In this document: positions 21,113 through 32,934 of the stretch, piece after piece
Numbering within the stretch: the stretch's first letter is position 1
How the letters are laid out: every line of letters starts with the position of its first letter
Origin: Zygaena filipendulae
Lineage: Eukaryota; Arthropoda; Insecta; Lepidoptera; Zygaenidae
Direction of reading: 5' to 3'
Assembly: GCA_907165275.2 (NCBI GenBank)
Contig: OU015653.1
Span: 2,262,001 to 2,326,000 of the forward strand
DNA length: 64,000 nt
Position numbers and translations under genes: made by a program
The notes under the pieces: model-generated
Told to the model about the DNA's origin: nothing
Databases searched by the model: none
The model's input: only the letters and a program-made list of their open reading frames with translations

Positions 21113-21396
21113 GGACATAGATAAGCAATGGTGTGTTAACCCACACTGGAGAAATTTTGAGTAAATCGTGTTTTAAAAGCTTAGCGCCGTTTTGTGTCAA
21201 CATTTTTTATGTTTAATATTTAGTTACATATTTAAGCAATGTAATAAGGTAAACACATACTAAAAAAATGTTCCCTAACCTCAATAAATCGTTCTGAATC
21301 AATAACTTAAGTTTGTGGGTTAACATGTTATTGCTTATCTGCGTCCAATCAATAACTTAAGTTTGTGGGTTAACGTGTTATTGCTTATCTGCGTCC
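21113..21396. mobile_element. TIR element with duplicated right end
   Basis: The left end GGACATAGATAAGCAATG...GTTAACCCAC is inverted at the right as GTGGGTTAAC.TGTTATTGCTTATCTGCGTCC. The right terminus occurs twice in tandem as 50-bp units (21297-21346 and 21347-21396). Non-coding. Superfamily unknown. Confidence 0.6.
21297..21396. repeat. Tandem duplication, 2 x 50 bp
   Basis: Two adjacent units differ at one position (TTAACATGTT versus TTAACGTGTT). Confidence 0.92.
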
Positions 21397-21550
21397 ATTT
21401 GCTGTACCTATTAAACAGTTGGGATAACTAATTAGAAGCGATACTTAAGTGGTCAAATGAACCACGCTAATTTGTCAAATAAAAAATTAGTGTTAATTTT
21501 TACAGAAAGTTAAATAAAATTAAAAAAATTGTAATGTTACGAAATATTCA

Positions 21551-21640
21551 AGCATGTTCCCCGCGGTTTCAGAGGCGTGAAATTCGGACACTCTGTTAAC
21601 GACTGGGATAAAATCTAATCTTTATAAACGGACAAAAAAA
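21551..21640 (-). mobile_element. Helitron-like 3' end fragment
   Basis: GTTCCCCGCGGTTTCAGAGG, GTGAAATTCGG and GGGATAAAATC resemble the reversed 3' region shared by these families. The rest is lost. Confidence 0.38.
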
Positions 21641-22170
21641 GGATACAATTAGTTTTAGTTATCCTTTGATCAAAATTAAGCTATTCAATTAGTGAAAGCT
21701 TTGTAAAAGAAAACCGCATCCGTTGAAGAGCATTTTGCAAAGTTCCCGATCGAAATGACCGTCTTTATTCAATAGCCAGCATTTAACTTGATACGGCGCG
21801 GCGGAAAGAAACAAAAAAAAGTGCGCAAGAGTGCAGTAATCCGATATGGGCCTTTGGAGGGAGATTAAGATCTTGGAGGTTATACATGGAATCTTTATTA
21901 TCTTGGCCATCTATGTATATCGAATATCTATAAAACTAAACAGAGATAGGACCCCACAACATGGGTACATGTACCGGCAACTGTGTTAGTTATTTAAAAT
22001 ACATTTTTAACCTTAAATATTAATTGGACTTATCCTTGGAAGATTTTTCATGACCACGTGGCATGAACATACGGTCCTTGGCTAAGGAGTTTAGGACTCG
22101 AACTCGAACGCGTCTAGGACTTACATCGAGCTCAAAAAAGAGATTAGGTCGAATTTTCTTTGTGTAGGTA

Positions 22171-22514
22171 CATAACATGAATTGACCAAAAACCTGATAC
22201 ATTTAAAAAAAAAAAACAATAATATGATTAAAAATAAATTATGTAGATAAAATTAATAGTCTAAAAGTTATTCAACATTGTTTGGGGGTGACCTATCTAC
22301 GAAATTTCAAGCGCTACGCCCGCGCCTACATGTCAATGACCGATTCGATTTTTTTGCTACGGGCGACGTACGCGCCAAATATTGTATTATAAATAATATA
22401 GACATGGGCTAGTAAAAATGATAAAAATTAACCTAACATGATGCGATCGATCCGGAAGTCGATTCTGAACAAACTACTTTCTATTTTTCAATCAATTCAT
22501 TAACACGTTGTATA
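22171..22514. mobile_element. MITE, second copy of the 6084-6434 family
   Basis: Shares AACCTGATACA, AAAGTTATTCAACATTG, AAGCGCTACGCCCGCG, GTACGCGCCAAATATTGTAT, GACATGGGCTAGTAAAAATG and the right TIR TTCATTAACACGTTGTATA. The left TIR is mutated (CATAACATGAATTGACC). Confidence 0.75.
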
Positions 22515-22994
22515 GTACGTTAGATGGGAATTATTTGAAAGTATTAAAAATGTTCGAAACAAAAGCATCGTTGTCGACAAGTTCTTTGCCATCTCACTGT
22601 ACCGATAACATCTCTCTCAATTGTTTGTTAATGCCCTGTATTGGAACGTACCTATACGTGTTTTACATTCACTTGTCCAATAACACAGTCGAAACAAAGC
22701 GGGGGCTCTTAACGTATTTATCAATTGTATAACTTTACTTCCACTCGGTTTGTTTTGAGACCCAGTTTCGAAAAACCGGTCAAAATTCTGTGTAGTAATA
22801 TCTATTACGCACAATTTGGTACCTAATCTTTTTGAAGGCCTGCTTGGAGACATGAAGAAGATAATATATTTCTTTGTAAAAAAAAGTAAATAAATAGGTA
22901 CTAGTTTTTGATGGTAGTTCTGCAGTTGTTCAATATAGTTTGAAATTTCTTTATGGAAAACTACCAAAAGTGGCCGTTTTCCGTTCCGTTTTAC

Positions 22995-23137
22995 TCAGGA
23001 TAAAAGTACCTATGCCCTTCTCGGTACCCCTGACGACATGTAGGTTAAACAAAATTTCATGATGATCGGTTAAGTAGTTATTGTGTGAAAACTTAATAAA
23101 CAAATAAACTTACATTCGCATTTATATTATTTAGGAT
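22995..23137 (-). mobile_element. Helitron-like (Lep1-type) copy, 3' end lost
   Basis: CAGGATAAAAGTACCTATGC, CTTCTCGGTACCCCTGACGA, AAAATTTCATGATGATCGGT and CTTACATTCGCATTTATATT appear in minus-strand order. Confidence 0.7.
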
Positions 23138-24263
23138 GGTTAAAATGAGTATTTTCTCATTCTATTTACTACTAACTGGCAATATCAATTTTTTTTCAGG
23201 CAGAGGGCTAAAATTCCTGGTTGATTGTGCATCCGATTTAGGACTGGTCTGATTGCGACTTGGATCTTTGACGCTAATACGGTTTGGTAATAAGACAAAT
23301 ATGAAATTTCGTGATTCAGCTGCTTCAACCGAGGCGTACTATGCTTTTTAAGACGATTCCAATTAGTGACGGCGTGTTACGTTAACGTTCACATTTCGCA
23401 CCCTTCGCGCCTCCAACAGAATTGGCGACGTTTTTGCCTCTGCGGCATCTGGCCCACGATCGATTAGTACCTCTAATTAAACGCCCTAAGAGTGATTTTC
23501 GCCTGCGCCCGGGGCACGGGGGATGCTGCGTCTCCGTATGTATTATAAATTGGTTTAGAGTGGCGCGGGGAGGCGCCGGTACCTCGCTCGATATCGGCCA
23601 GTCGCGTTACCGAAACGAGCGCGCTAGCTCGGTCGCTTCGAAGCGATTTGAAAAAAAAACTCACTGTGTCTTTTGTTTTCCTTTTTAAATCCAATGTGGT
23701 ATAAAGTTAATTATCCATGGTATATGTTTAATACGTTAAGTGTGTGCTTCACGTTTGTCTGTTGAACGATTTCATGTGAGATTGGATTGTTTGCGCCGAA
23801 AATTTGATGGTTCATAGAAAATTCTGCGTGGAAAGCGTAAGTGCTCAGTTTAGTACCGATTTTGATAAATAATAGATGTCAATTTATAATTAAAGTAAAT
23901 TACAGAAGGTGTAATAATAATATTATATTAAAAAAGTATACTTAAAGGTTTTAATTTGATGAAGCCTAAGTTTACTAAGTCTCGATATAATCGTACAAAA
24001 ACATGTCGATAGGTAGGTACCTACTTAATTTACTTAAATTATTGTCTATTGACAATCATAGAAGCTATTGCTTTCTGTATGAATTGTATGATGGGTTGTT
24101 TACTTTACACAATAAAGGCAAGTTTGACACATCCCAGTATGATATGGCACAAAATGATTTTAAAAAGTACATGTAGGTAACTTAAAATTAGTTAAAATAG
24201 TGAATTTCGCAATACTTACAATAGGTACCTAATATATATTTTATTGCATTTTTTTACAACAGT
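23138..24263. other. Unassigned; GC-rich patch at 23400-23645
   Basis: 23400-23645 is GC- and CpG-rich (GCGCCCGGGGCACGGGGGAT, GGCGCGGGGAGGCGCC, CGTTACCGAAACGAGCGCGC). Frames are open on both strands but contain no recognisable domain. The rest is AT-rich with nothing identified. Confidence 0.35.
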
Positions 24264-24505
24264 TACCGCCGCACTCATGCAGAGTCTACTTTAATGATTA
24301 CTTAGCTAAGTATAGATTTTTAAAACAAAACTGCCGCAATCAGAGACGTTCAGTAAATTAATGTTATTTGGCATTTAATGAGATGTAACTTAGTTAAATG
24401 CCAATTAACATTAATTTATTAAACTAGTCTGATTGCGGCAGTTTTGTTTTCAAAATCTATACTTAACTAAGTAATCATTAAAGTCGACTCTGAGTGCGGC
24501 GGTTA
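24264..24505. mobile_element. MITE with long terminal inverted repeats
   Basis: The left arm TACCGCCGCACTCA, TTTAATGATTACTTAG, AAGTATAGATTTT, AACAAAACTGCCGCAATCAG is mirrored on the right by CTGATTGCGGCAGTTTTGTT, AAAATCTATACTTAACTAAG, TAATCATTAAAG, TGAGTGCGGCGGTTA. The arms are about 85 bp each; the interior contains a second small inverted pair. Half of a related copy is at 33180-33301. Confidence 0.8.
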
Positions 24506-25183
24506 GGTACATAAGTAAATTAAATACATGGCAAATAGGCGGCCTTATTACGTAGAAGCGATACTTTTAATTACTTCGTGTCCAATATGTGACCTGTTAT
24601 AAGGTAGGTACTATTTATTATTGCCCACTGAGGTCTCTATCGTCGTAGTCGTAGATTAAGTTAGGCAATGTTAATTACGTGTGTCAAGTTCAGAACCACA
24701 AACGAGGTTGCTAAGCCATTACTTACTATGGGTGAGTGCTAAATGTCACGTACGTTTGTTGGTACCCACTATTTTAACCCAATATTACTGTCTTTGAATC
24801 TCACTTATAATTATGTATTTTGTATTTCCTCATCCAAAATACATAGGTACGAGTAGATTTGGTACATTAAAAAGTGGTAATTTAAATTGTACATATTATT
24901 GGAGCAATCAATGGACAATGGTCGATCTGAGCAAAAGTCCTTGTTGTTGTCCTTTTAACCAATCTTTCTTTTAATGGAACCCAAATTGCTAACTTGGTTT
25001 TATAATTTTCCATTGCTTACTAATACCAATAAGGAAGCCATAATTATATAGGTGAAATCATAAGTTTCCCCCAAAACCCCCTGTTTTTGTCTGTCATTTA
25101 TGGTACTGTTTTATAGGACTAGATGTAAATCGTATTGATAAATAGGTTGGTTAGTTTGAAACCTGTACCTATTCTTTGCAGCG
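24506..25183. other. No feature recognised
   Basis: AT-rich, no coding signal. Confidence 0.4.
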
Positions 25184-25352
25184 GAGCTAAGATGCGGCAC
25201 ATGACAAAATTTTATCGAGCCCTTTTATCGATTCTCGTCGACAAACTCGTACTTATATCGTTTTGTCTACCAGTGGTAACATGGCAGCAAAAAATGTTTG
25301 TATGGCAGAAAACGATATATGATAAAATTGTCGACAATCCCTAACATGCGGC
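25184..25352. mobile_element. Remnant of a GGCTAAGATGCG foldback family
   Basis: GGAGCTAAGATGCGGCACAT, AAAATTTTATCGAGCCCTTT and TATCGATTCTCGTCGACAAA match the left arm of the intact foldback at 45507. The right side (GATAAAATTGTCGACAAT, ACATGCGGCAC) is only loosely symmetrical. Confidence 0.45.
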
Positions 25353-25559
25353 ACTTTTGAATGTATTTTTGTCTACTTTGTCGTTGTTTTCTCACATTTT
25401 TATCGTCGACGATTGGTGAGCGCGATAAAATGAAAATTCGTTCTTAATTGCGAATAACATGGTATTACTTTATTATAATTCAATCAGAATTCAATATTAG
25501 TAATATATATAATATTAATAATACGAAAATATTAGAAATACGAGGAATGAAAGGCGAAA

Positions 25560-25798
25560 AAAATGCAAAGTAGTAGTATTAAATTAAATTAAAATTCATT
25601 TATATCAGGAAAATAACCCATAAAATTTAACAAAAAGTAAATTAAATAAATTAAATTCAGTAAATTAAATTAGATTAAACAAATTAAATTAGATTAAATA
25701 AATTAAATTAAATAAATAAATAACTATAATAATAATAATAATAAACTTTATTGAACCAAGAATAATAATAATAATAATAATTGCATCAAATAAATAAA
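25560..25798. repeat. AT-rich simple-sequence tract
   Basis: Imperfect AAATT/TTAAA units followed by two short (AAT)n runs. A similar tract resumes at 32935, so this was probably one continuous tract before the LTR element inserted. Confidence 0.75.
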
Positions 25799-25939
25799 TG
25801 TCATGTTTTCTATTAGTCTTTCCTTATTTCAGGGAATTCTAGCATTATGTCATGGCAACACTGTTATTTAGTCGGTACCCTCATTCCCATTTGATAAATT
25901 AAAGTAGTGTACGCCCACAATTGTTGGTGGGGTTGTGGG

Positions 25940-25947
25940 TATAAATA
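25940..25947 (+). promoter_or_regulatory. TATA box in 5' LTR
   Basis: TATAAATA, with candidate initiator CTTCATTCTAG about 30 bp downstream (around 25970). Same spacing in the 3' LTR (32766-32773). Confidence 0.7.
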
Positions 25948-26068
25948 CTAGTGTCAGCACAGAAGAGCTTCATTCTAGTTATTCTGCTCGACTTAAGTGG
26001 TCGTAATAAGTGTTCTATTTCTATTGTATATATAGTATATGTGCGGTTGTAATAGCTATAATAGTGAG

Positions 26069-26074
26069 AATAAA
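26069..26074 (+). terminator. Polyadenylation signal in LTR
   Basis: AATAAA near the end of the LTR; the copy at 32895-32900 would act at the RNA 3' end. Confidence 0.6.
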
Positions 26075-26719
26075 AGTATAGTTAACTAGAGGATCTCTTT
26101 TCTTTACATCTCAGAAGTGTGACGTGAACCCGAGAAACTGTAAGTACTTACCCACATTGATTTTATTGTTACAATGATTTTTGGATATAATTACTGACTC
26201 GCTAGGTATTAGACTAGTAGAATGGAAACATTAATACTATGAAACGTGATTCTGACTGCCAATAGCTGTTGGTTCAAAGTACAAATCATGGAAAGAACAT
26301 TAGGTCAGGGCACTCCCTGATATTGTTCCTTTAAATGAGAGCCCCGAGACCATCGATCGTAATTGATTATGGTCCCGAGGTAGTACAATTAATTGACGCT
26401 GTTGGTCGTTGTTTTTCTTTGAACTTTCGTTATTTTAAATTATTGGCATAAAAAAAATCGATGTTATTAGTTTCGTGATGAAGGTAGTCAGAAATTTTTG
26501 ACAAAGCAAATCGATAATTCCAGTTTTTATCGGGGTACCTCCCAATAATACTGAATAGTTAGTTATTAATAATATTGAAGTGCATTGTCATGACCCTAAT
26601 GTTACTCTCTGGCGGCTTTTAGAACTCCTTAACGAGTAATAGCAGTTTGAATAACCTCTATTTTCCAATTTTACACTTTTGCGAGCCATAAATAAGAAAT
26701 GGCAGCATTCCTTCAGTTA

Positions 26720-26985
26720 TAACTATTCCCCACGGTTCCACCCGCGTTGATTTCCGAGCTCCCACGGGAATTATGTACCCCTGGCAACATGTTGTATGCA
26801 AATTTAATGTAGTTTTTCCGACAATTCAAACATTTATTATTATAGTTATATGTATTTCAAACAATTTGTATAATCTTTGACAAATTGGTGAAAACCAAAT
26901 GAAAATCCGTTCAGTTGTTTTGAGTTTATCGCAAACAGAGAGATAGACAGACAGAAAAGAGGACTTTTCTTAACAAATGTAGTGA
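26720..26985 (-). mobile_element. Degraded Helitron-like element inside the LTR element
   Basis: TTCCCCACGGTTCCACCCGC, GATTTCCGAGCTCCCACGGG, AATCCGTTCAGTTGTTTTGA, GTTTATCGCAAACAGAG are in minus-strand order with decayed termini. An old insertion carried by a recently transposed element. Confidence 0.5.
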
Positions 26986-27164
26986 TTACCGCTGAAAAAG
27001 AAAAAAAAAAGGGAGATTGGGTTCGACTTTTTGTTTTTTTTTTTTGTTTGTAAATACCCTACCTTATTGCAATCGCAGATATTTGATTGAGATGCCATCT
27101 CTTAATGCATATTATATTTTTTCTTGAATGAACTTCAGTTAAATTTCGTTGTCGACTCGTTTTA

Positions 27165-27425
27165 ATTGGCGCAGTAGGGAAGGGTTCAATTCCGATGAGG
27201 GTGGACTTTTTGTGATGAACACAGGGTTCCACTTTTCATGTAATTTAGGCATGTATACATGTGCTTTTGTAAAATGTGTTTCTTATTGTGTGTGTACAAT
27301 AAAGTATATTTGAGATAAGTGATTTGATACATAAGTATCTGTACCTATATACCACGTTGCTTGGTTTCTATAACACAAGCTTATATCTTAGTGTAAGGTC
27401 AAGTAGATCTGTGAATTGTGACTTA
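27165..27425 (+). mobile_element. tRNA-derived SINE copy, degraded
   Basis: ATTGGCGCAGTAGG (box A-like), GGTTCAATTCC (box B), GATGAACACAGGGTTCCA, and later CGTTGCTTGGTTTCTATAAC, CAAGCTTATATCTTAGTGTA, GGTCAAGTAGATCTGTG are in the same order as the SINE at 61402-61670. About 30 bp of the head is missing, so it is unlikely to be transcribed from its own promoter. Confidence 0.6.
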
Positions 27426-27718
27426 TGAAATGGATTAAACAAATCTTGTGTGGTTGTGTGTTTAATGGAATTCAAGTTATAATAAAGTGAACCATTACAC
27501 AAGTGACCAAAACAGTATGATTTTGTGTATATTCAAGTTGCCTTCCTTTACATGCCATCATATTAAAGTAGTAGCAACTTATTGAACTAGAGACACATTT
27601 GAACATGAAGTTAATGTTTGTTAGAGTTTATTTTGTGAGATGAACTAATCCTTTCCTCCAAATTAAAGCAGAAATATTTTCTTTGAAATGTGTATATACC
27701 AGTTGAATGTGCTCAGGA

Positions 27719-28135
27719 GGCTATGTAAGCTGAACCAAGTATGCTCAGCGATGGTATGCCAAGCTAAGTGTGATCAGAGAAGGCTATGTATGTCGAGCCA
27801 TGTGTGTTCAGAAAGGGCTATGTATGCCGACTGCGGAGCCATGTGTGCTCAAAAATGGCTATGTATGCCGACTGAAGAGCCATGTGTGCTCAGAAATGGC
27901 TATGTATGCCGACTGAAGAGCCATGTGTGCTCAGAAATGGCTATGTATGCCGACTGAAGAGCCATGTGTGCTCAGAAATGGCTATGTATGCCGACTGCCG
28001 AGTCATGTGTGCTCAGAAATGATTATGTATACCGAACCATGTGTGTTCAGAAATGGTTATTTATGCCGAGCCATGTGTGCTCAGGAATGATTATGTAAGT
28101 CAAGCTTAATGTGTTCAGAATGGCTATGAACGTCT
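27719..28135. repeat. Minisatellite, 41- and 34-bp units
   Basis: Eleven unit starts, GGCTATGTATGCCGA...GCCATGTGTGCTCAGAAAT. The middle units are 41 bp and nearly perfect; outer units are 33-34 bp and lack a 7-bp ACTGAAG-type insert. Since 41 is not a multiple of 3, the open frame here cycles through all three frames and is not a protein repeat. Confidence 0.92.
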
Positions 28136-29094
28136 GGGACCGGGGTAATCAGAGATGTGCTTAAAATAGGCTTTGTGTGCCTTTTTAATGAAACCACGTG
28201 AAGTTTGGGTAAACTGTTTGTGTCCCAAGTATTGTGAAATGCGATATATCATATAGATGAAGTTAATGCGTTTGCTTGGATAGTTAACTATGAAAGAAAA
28301 TCCTGATTGACCAGTTAGTTAAATTTTCCTTTGAAATTCTAATTTCAAGGTACCCGGTGTCAAAGTGAACATGAATGATGGTAACAAAAGCTGATGCTTT
28401 CTTACCCCTGGGCAGCTTTCTGTATTTGCATTTAGTAACTTTTTGGGGAATTAATTTTGAGTCGATTACTGTAAAAAAGTAGACATATGGATAGAAAGAT
28501 GTATTGCACCATTAACCTATGCAACTATGGACCATATTGGGGTATTCTGACCTCTTGTTTGTGACGTAGAGATATTCTTCTTCTTTTCGAATTTGACACA
28601 GGCGTCTTGGTTAAGTAAGTGCCTTAATCATGCCAGTTTCAGTTAGAGAGATCAGAGAACGACTGACAGTCATAAAGAATTATTTAATCTGAGTCATGAC
28701 ACGTGAGTCGTGACATATTTTTGCAGTGGGCATTTCGCTGTTATTTGGGATTGTGCAGCAAACCTTATTACGACGGGCGATGTAGATAATGCTGTTTACA
28801 TGTTTTACATGATATTAGCAACTTTCTTGATAGAATGAAAAAAAAAAAGTGTATTAAAAGACAATACTGCCAATAGATTAGGGACCGTGGTGTGAACCGC
28901 AGTTTTATGATTCCCTCGTTAAAATGATGCTATGACTTCCGATCACTGAAGTAAATTTGAAGTCTGTTAAATAGTTCTAGAGATTATCCATTCCAGACGA
29001 ACTGACAAACTATACCTATTTACGACATTGATTAGCATAGATTTCACCCAAAAGTGTTAACCAGTGTGCATACTAAGGATGAAGATAATGATGA

Positions 29095-29190
29095 CAGTGA
29101 TCAAGCCTGTCCGCTATTCAGGAGGTTCCTGGGGTCGATTCCCGCTATGGTCTAATTCGTGTGATAAACATTCGTTTCCGCTCTCTAAGT
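29095..29190 (+). mobile_element. SINE head-like sequence with box B
   Basis: AAGCCTGTCCGCTATTCAGG, then GGTTCCTGGGGTCGATTCCC resembles the CTAATCAAGAGGTTC.GGGTTCGATTCCC head of the SINE at 61608-61670. The downstream part does not match. Confidence 0.35.
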
Positions 29191-32100
29191 CTAGACGTGT
29201 TAGATTTAGGATGAAAGTTTGCATCATTCTTAATATATTGTTACGAGCTTTTAATTTCAATATTCGAATGTAAAGTGAGTTGTTCGCACCTTTTATCAAC
29301 CTTTACAAACCATAATATCTCAACCACCTGTTGGTATGCGATTGAAATGGTATTTGTCTGCCTATGTAAGTTCAGTGACAAAGTAACGTTTTGGTGACCT
29401 CGAGCTCATATGATGATGAGCTAGGATTTATAGATTGAAACTATTTGATGGCAAATGGTGTACGGCATGGCAGTCGAGTTTATAGCCAGTTTGTTTTATT
29501 GCAATGAGTACTTTCCATAACATGCGAATGTTAACTTTTATGCGTAGGTGTCGCATTCTTATATTATGCAGTTAGGGAACATACTATTGCACAGCTACAT
29601 CCGTGCATCGGTAATTTCAAGTGTTACCTATGTTTACTTCACAATAGACTGGATTAGATGGGATGGATGAAATTGTAGATTTGACGGGATGAAATTTATG
29701 TGACATTTTTGACTAGAATACAAGTGTAGTATGAATGACTAAGAAACTTTTTTTTAGTTATTTGATTCAAGTAAGAAAGCGGTGGTGTATCAAGTTGAAA
29801 TATGTTGATAAAATACTTCAACTTTTAATAGTCCACGTATTATTCGAAATACAAAAGTCCCAGTGTAGACTTTAGTTATGTTCTGCCACGCTCGATATGT
29901 TGTAATTCCTGTTAACTTTACCTATATCAACTATGTGGATAGATGACTATGGCAGTTATTACTTATTACTTATAATATCATTGGATCATGAAGCCAAAAT
30001 TATTGTTTACTGTGTGTAAGTAGTTTTGAATCTGTCAAGAGTATGTTTTTACAGAAATAATCATGAATGATATTTTTGACTTGTAATCAAATTAAATCTT
30101 AGCTATTCATTGAGCGTCATGCAATCTTTAAGAACTTCGAGGATTCCGTGGATAACTTGCTACGGAAATTATCGATTTTAAGTACTTAACTTAATTTTTT
30201 TTAAAGATTGTTGCATTTATACCTGTAAGTTTATACATACGGAAATGAAAAATGTTTTCTTGAAAATCAAATATTGTGCTTTTGAGTCGGTTTAATATTG
30301 TCAGAATATTCCTCTTTATTGAAATATCATAAAGTCACAATGAAGTGTGGAAGGGTTTTGCTATTATGCTATAAATGTAGCTATTATGTTTTTGGTTTAG
30401 TTATAAAGATTTAACAAGCTTTTCGTACGCTTAATATAATAATATGTACTATGCAATGATAAGAGTGATGTAGCAAGATATAAACGCAGATCGACAAATA
30501 CACATGATTTTTACGCATGAGTATTCACTTTATTCTCTGTATGGGGAAAAGATTTGCATTTTCATTAGAGTGAATGTGGTATGCTGTACTCGCTTAGGTC
30601 ACCGCGAGGAGTTCTTTAATACCTAAATTGTCTTGTCAAGACTCAAGAGTATCAAATTATTTTCGAAAACCATTTGATTATTAGACTGTTGCCGTGTTGC
30701 CGTCAGCAACATGCCTCATTATTCTCGAAAGTAGTTTCGATATAAAAATAGCCTTTTAATGAATAAATTCATTCCACATATTTTATTATTCTTTGTAATA
30801 TGATCTGAGAACAGTGATGCTTTCAATAAGTAGCTTCCGATCGAAAATACTTTATTTTAGGTTCAGATTTTTGCTTTGAAATACTTTAAAAATACATACC
30901 GATTTATTTATTTTTTTAATTTATATCGCATTATTTTGTTAGTATTGTGATTATAAATACTTTTTAAGTGGTATATATTTAATTGAATATTGATTTTAAG
31001 CATATGCAATACCATTAACTAGTGCACCGTCAATAGGGCCTTGTAGTATTTCGGGATATTATCCGTTCAGCGCTTGAGCGCAAAAGTTGAGTAAGACAAA
31101 TCTATCTCAAACGAAATAAAAAGGAATCTATGTAAAAAAATTCATGTGTTCCAAGGCTTAAAATAAATTTAAAATTTTGCTTTGATTTATTTCCGCATCT
31201 TAGAACCTGATTGGCTTTTGATAGAAACATTAACAAATAAAGCCGACCATTAAGTTAGGTTATCGGCTGTGCTCCCAAATATAGTTGAGTTGTTACCTAT
31301 AAAGTACCTATGGTTCTTTTCGTAGTCATATTAAAGAAAATTATAATGTACTAAGTACTTTGCAATTAATCAAGTGCAAAGAGCTTGTAACGAGGCGGTC
31401 GTATGCCACTTTTTTATATATCCTGACTCATTTCTACTTTATTTAAAGAAAAAAAAAACTGTTGTCCTATTCAAATTAATGTAGGCGCTAGCCGGAGGTT
31501 TATAATTTATAACCCCTCTGTCTTTACATATGCAAACTTAACAAGCTATCATGATTCTTAGTTTAAGGTAATTTGTTTTGATGTGTTTTGTGATTTGAAG
31601 TTCCATTTGAAACCAAAGATTTTAAGTATTAAATAAGGTAGATATTACTAGCGTGCGGAAAGTGAGGCATTCATTTGTGCGTAAATAAGAACCTTTCAAT
31701 TTAGTCGTCTAATAGCAGCTAGAAAAGAAGCGCGTCTGTCAGATATTGACATATTTATAAAATGCCGTGTTGTGCTTTTTTTTTTTCAAATGTAATAATT
31801 ATGATTCAAAGATACGAAAAAATAGAGGAGTTACATACCATATTAAGTAATTAAATAAGACTATTTTAGTATATCTGAATTTTAAAATAATAATTTTCAT
31901 AAATTATTGACACTTTGGTTAAATTAAAAAGGAATAGCGAATGTGGTACCGTATCTATATCTATTCTCTTCCATTATTTCTTTTTGTTCCATAAGTTCCG
32001 TAATAGCTTTCGCATTCACTGTCGTAAACTGAATAATATAGAAATAGATGAACAATATTGGAATGCCGCTGAACATCATGACCCTTACTTAACTTTAGCA

Positions 32101-32624
32101 TGTAATAATATACTAAGGTGCATTTTTTTTTAACCATAGGCAATAGACATTATTGTGTTTTGTGCACTTCAGTTCATTGTAAATTAAGTTATTAAATTAA
32201 GAGTTATAAGGCAGATTAGTAACATATGAAAGGGTAGTTATTAGTTACTAAATGACTACCATATTATTGCATTTTAACAAATGTTTAAAAACATTTGATG
32301 GCTAAAACCGAATGTCATGTTATATGTCTTATCCTAACCATTACCATCTGTTATCTGTCAAGAGCCAAGCCATGATCAGTATAAACTATGTAAGCCATAG
32401 GTAAAATTCATTGGACGCATTGGCTCTTAACAAAGGGTAATTAAAATTAGTCTCTTTAAATATGGTTATCATAGAAAATTGCTCATTTTGTACTTAAATA
32501 ATTTTAAGCTGTATCCAATTTATTGTTATTTTAGTGGTTGAACTGTAATGAGTCCCAGACAGAGTTTATTCTTTGTGAATGGAGGTACCGTGCGCCGGAG
32601 TCTGCACGTAGTCGGATGGCCGAA
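29191..32624. other. Interior of the 7.1-kb element, no coding signal
   Basis: More than 3 kb without a frame that resembles gag, pol, env or a host protein. Moderately AT-rich, few internal repeats. The end before the 3' LTR (GGAGGTACCGTGCGCCGGAG) is locally GC-rich. Confidence 0.5.
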
Positions 32625-32934
32625 TGTCATGTTTTCTATTAGTCTTTCCTTATTTCAGGGAATTCTAGCATTATGTCATGGCAACACTGTTATTTAGTCG
32701 GTACCCTCATTCCCATTTGATAAATTAAAGTAGTGTACGCCCACAATTGTTGGTGGGGTTGTGGGTATAAATACTAGTGTCAGCACAGAAGAGCTTCATT
32801 CTAGTTATTCTGCTCGACTTAAGTGGTCGTAATAAGTGTTCTATTTCTATTGTATATATAGTATATGTGCGGTTGTAATAGCTATAATAGTGAGAATAAA
32901 AGTATAGTTAACTAGAGGATCTCTTTTCTTTACA
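32625..32934 (+). repeat. 3' LTR of the 7.1-kb element
   Basis: 310 bp, identical by eye to 25799-26108; TATA box at 32766 and AATAAA at 32895. Confidence 0.93.

Larger units (their letters stand above)
25799..26108 (+). repeat. 5' LTR of the 7.1-kb element
   Basis: 310 bp, TG...CA, identical by eye to 32625-32934. GTAAGT about 35 bp downstream of its end (at 26140) could serve as a splice donor. Confidence 0.93.
25799..32934 (+). mobile_element. Large non-autonomous LTR retrotransposon (LARD-like), 7136 bp
   Basis: Two 310-bp direct repeats, TGTCATG...TTTACA, read as identical, flank 6516 bp. Each has a TATA box (TATAAATA) followed about 30 bp on by an initiator-like CATTC, then AATAAA, so they behave as LTRs on the plus strand. 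The flanks share TAAA (25795-25798 and 32935-32938), a possible 4-bp target duplication but in AAAT-rich DNA. The interior has no frame above about 90 codons and none of the usual gag, protease, YVDD or integrase motifs. It holds a minisatellite, old Helitron and SINE pieces, and otherwise unique-looking sequence. I saw no TGG-type primer site after the 5' LTR (TCTCAGAAGTGTGACG) and no convincing polypurine tract. Alternatives are a cell-derived insert captured between LTRs, or gene conversion of old LTRs. Confidence 0.82.

Noticed and set aside
27688..27957. 89-codon open frame over the 41-bp array
   Set aside because: The unit length is not divisible by three, so the peptide changes frame each unit; this is a minisatellite, not a repeat protein.
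29095..29190. A genuine tRNA gene
   Set aside because: It has a box B-like stretch, but no full cloverleaf could be formed by eye and it resembles the SINE head elsewhere in the window.
25799..32934. Segmental duplication of a 310-bp unit rather than an LTR element
   Set aside because: TG...CA ends, a TATA box with correctly spaced initiator and a late AATAAA all point to an LTR. I keep duplication only as a fallback because primer-site and polypurine signals are weak.
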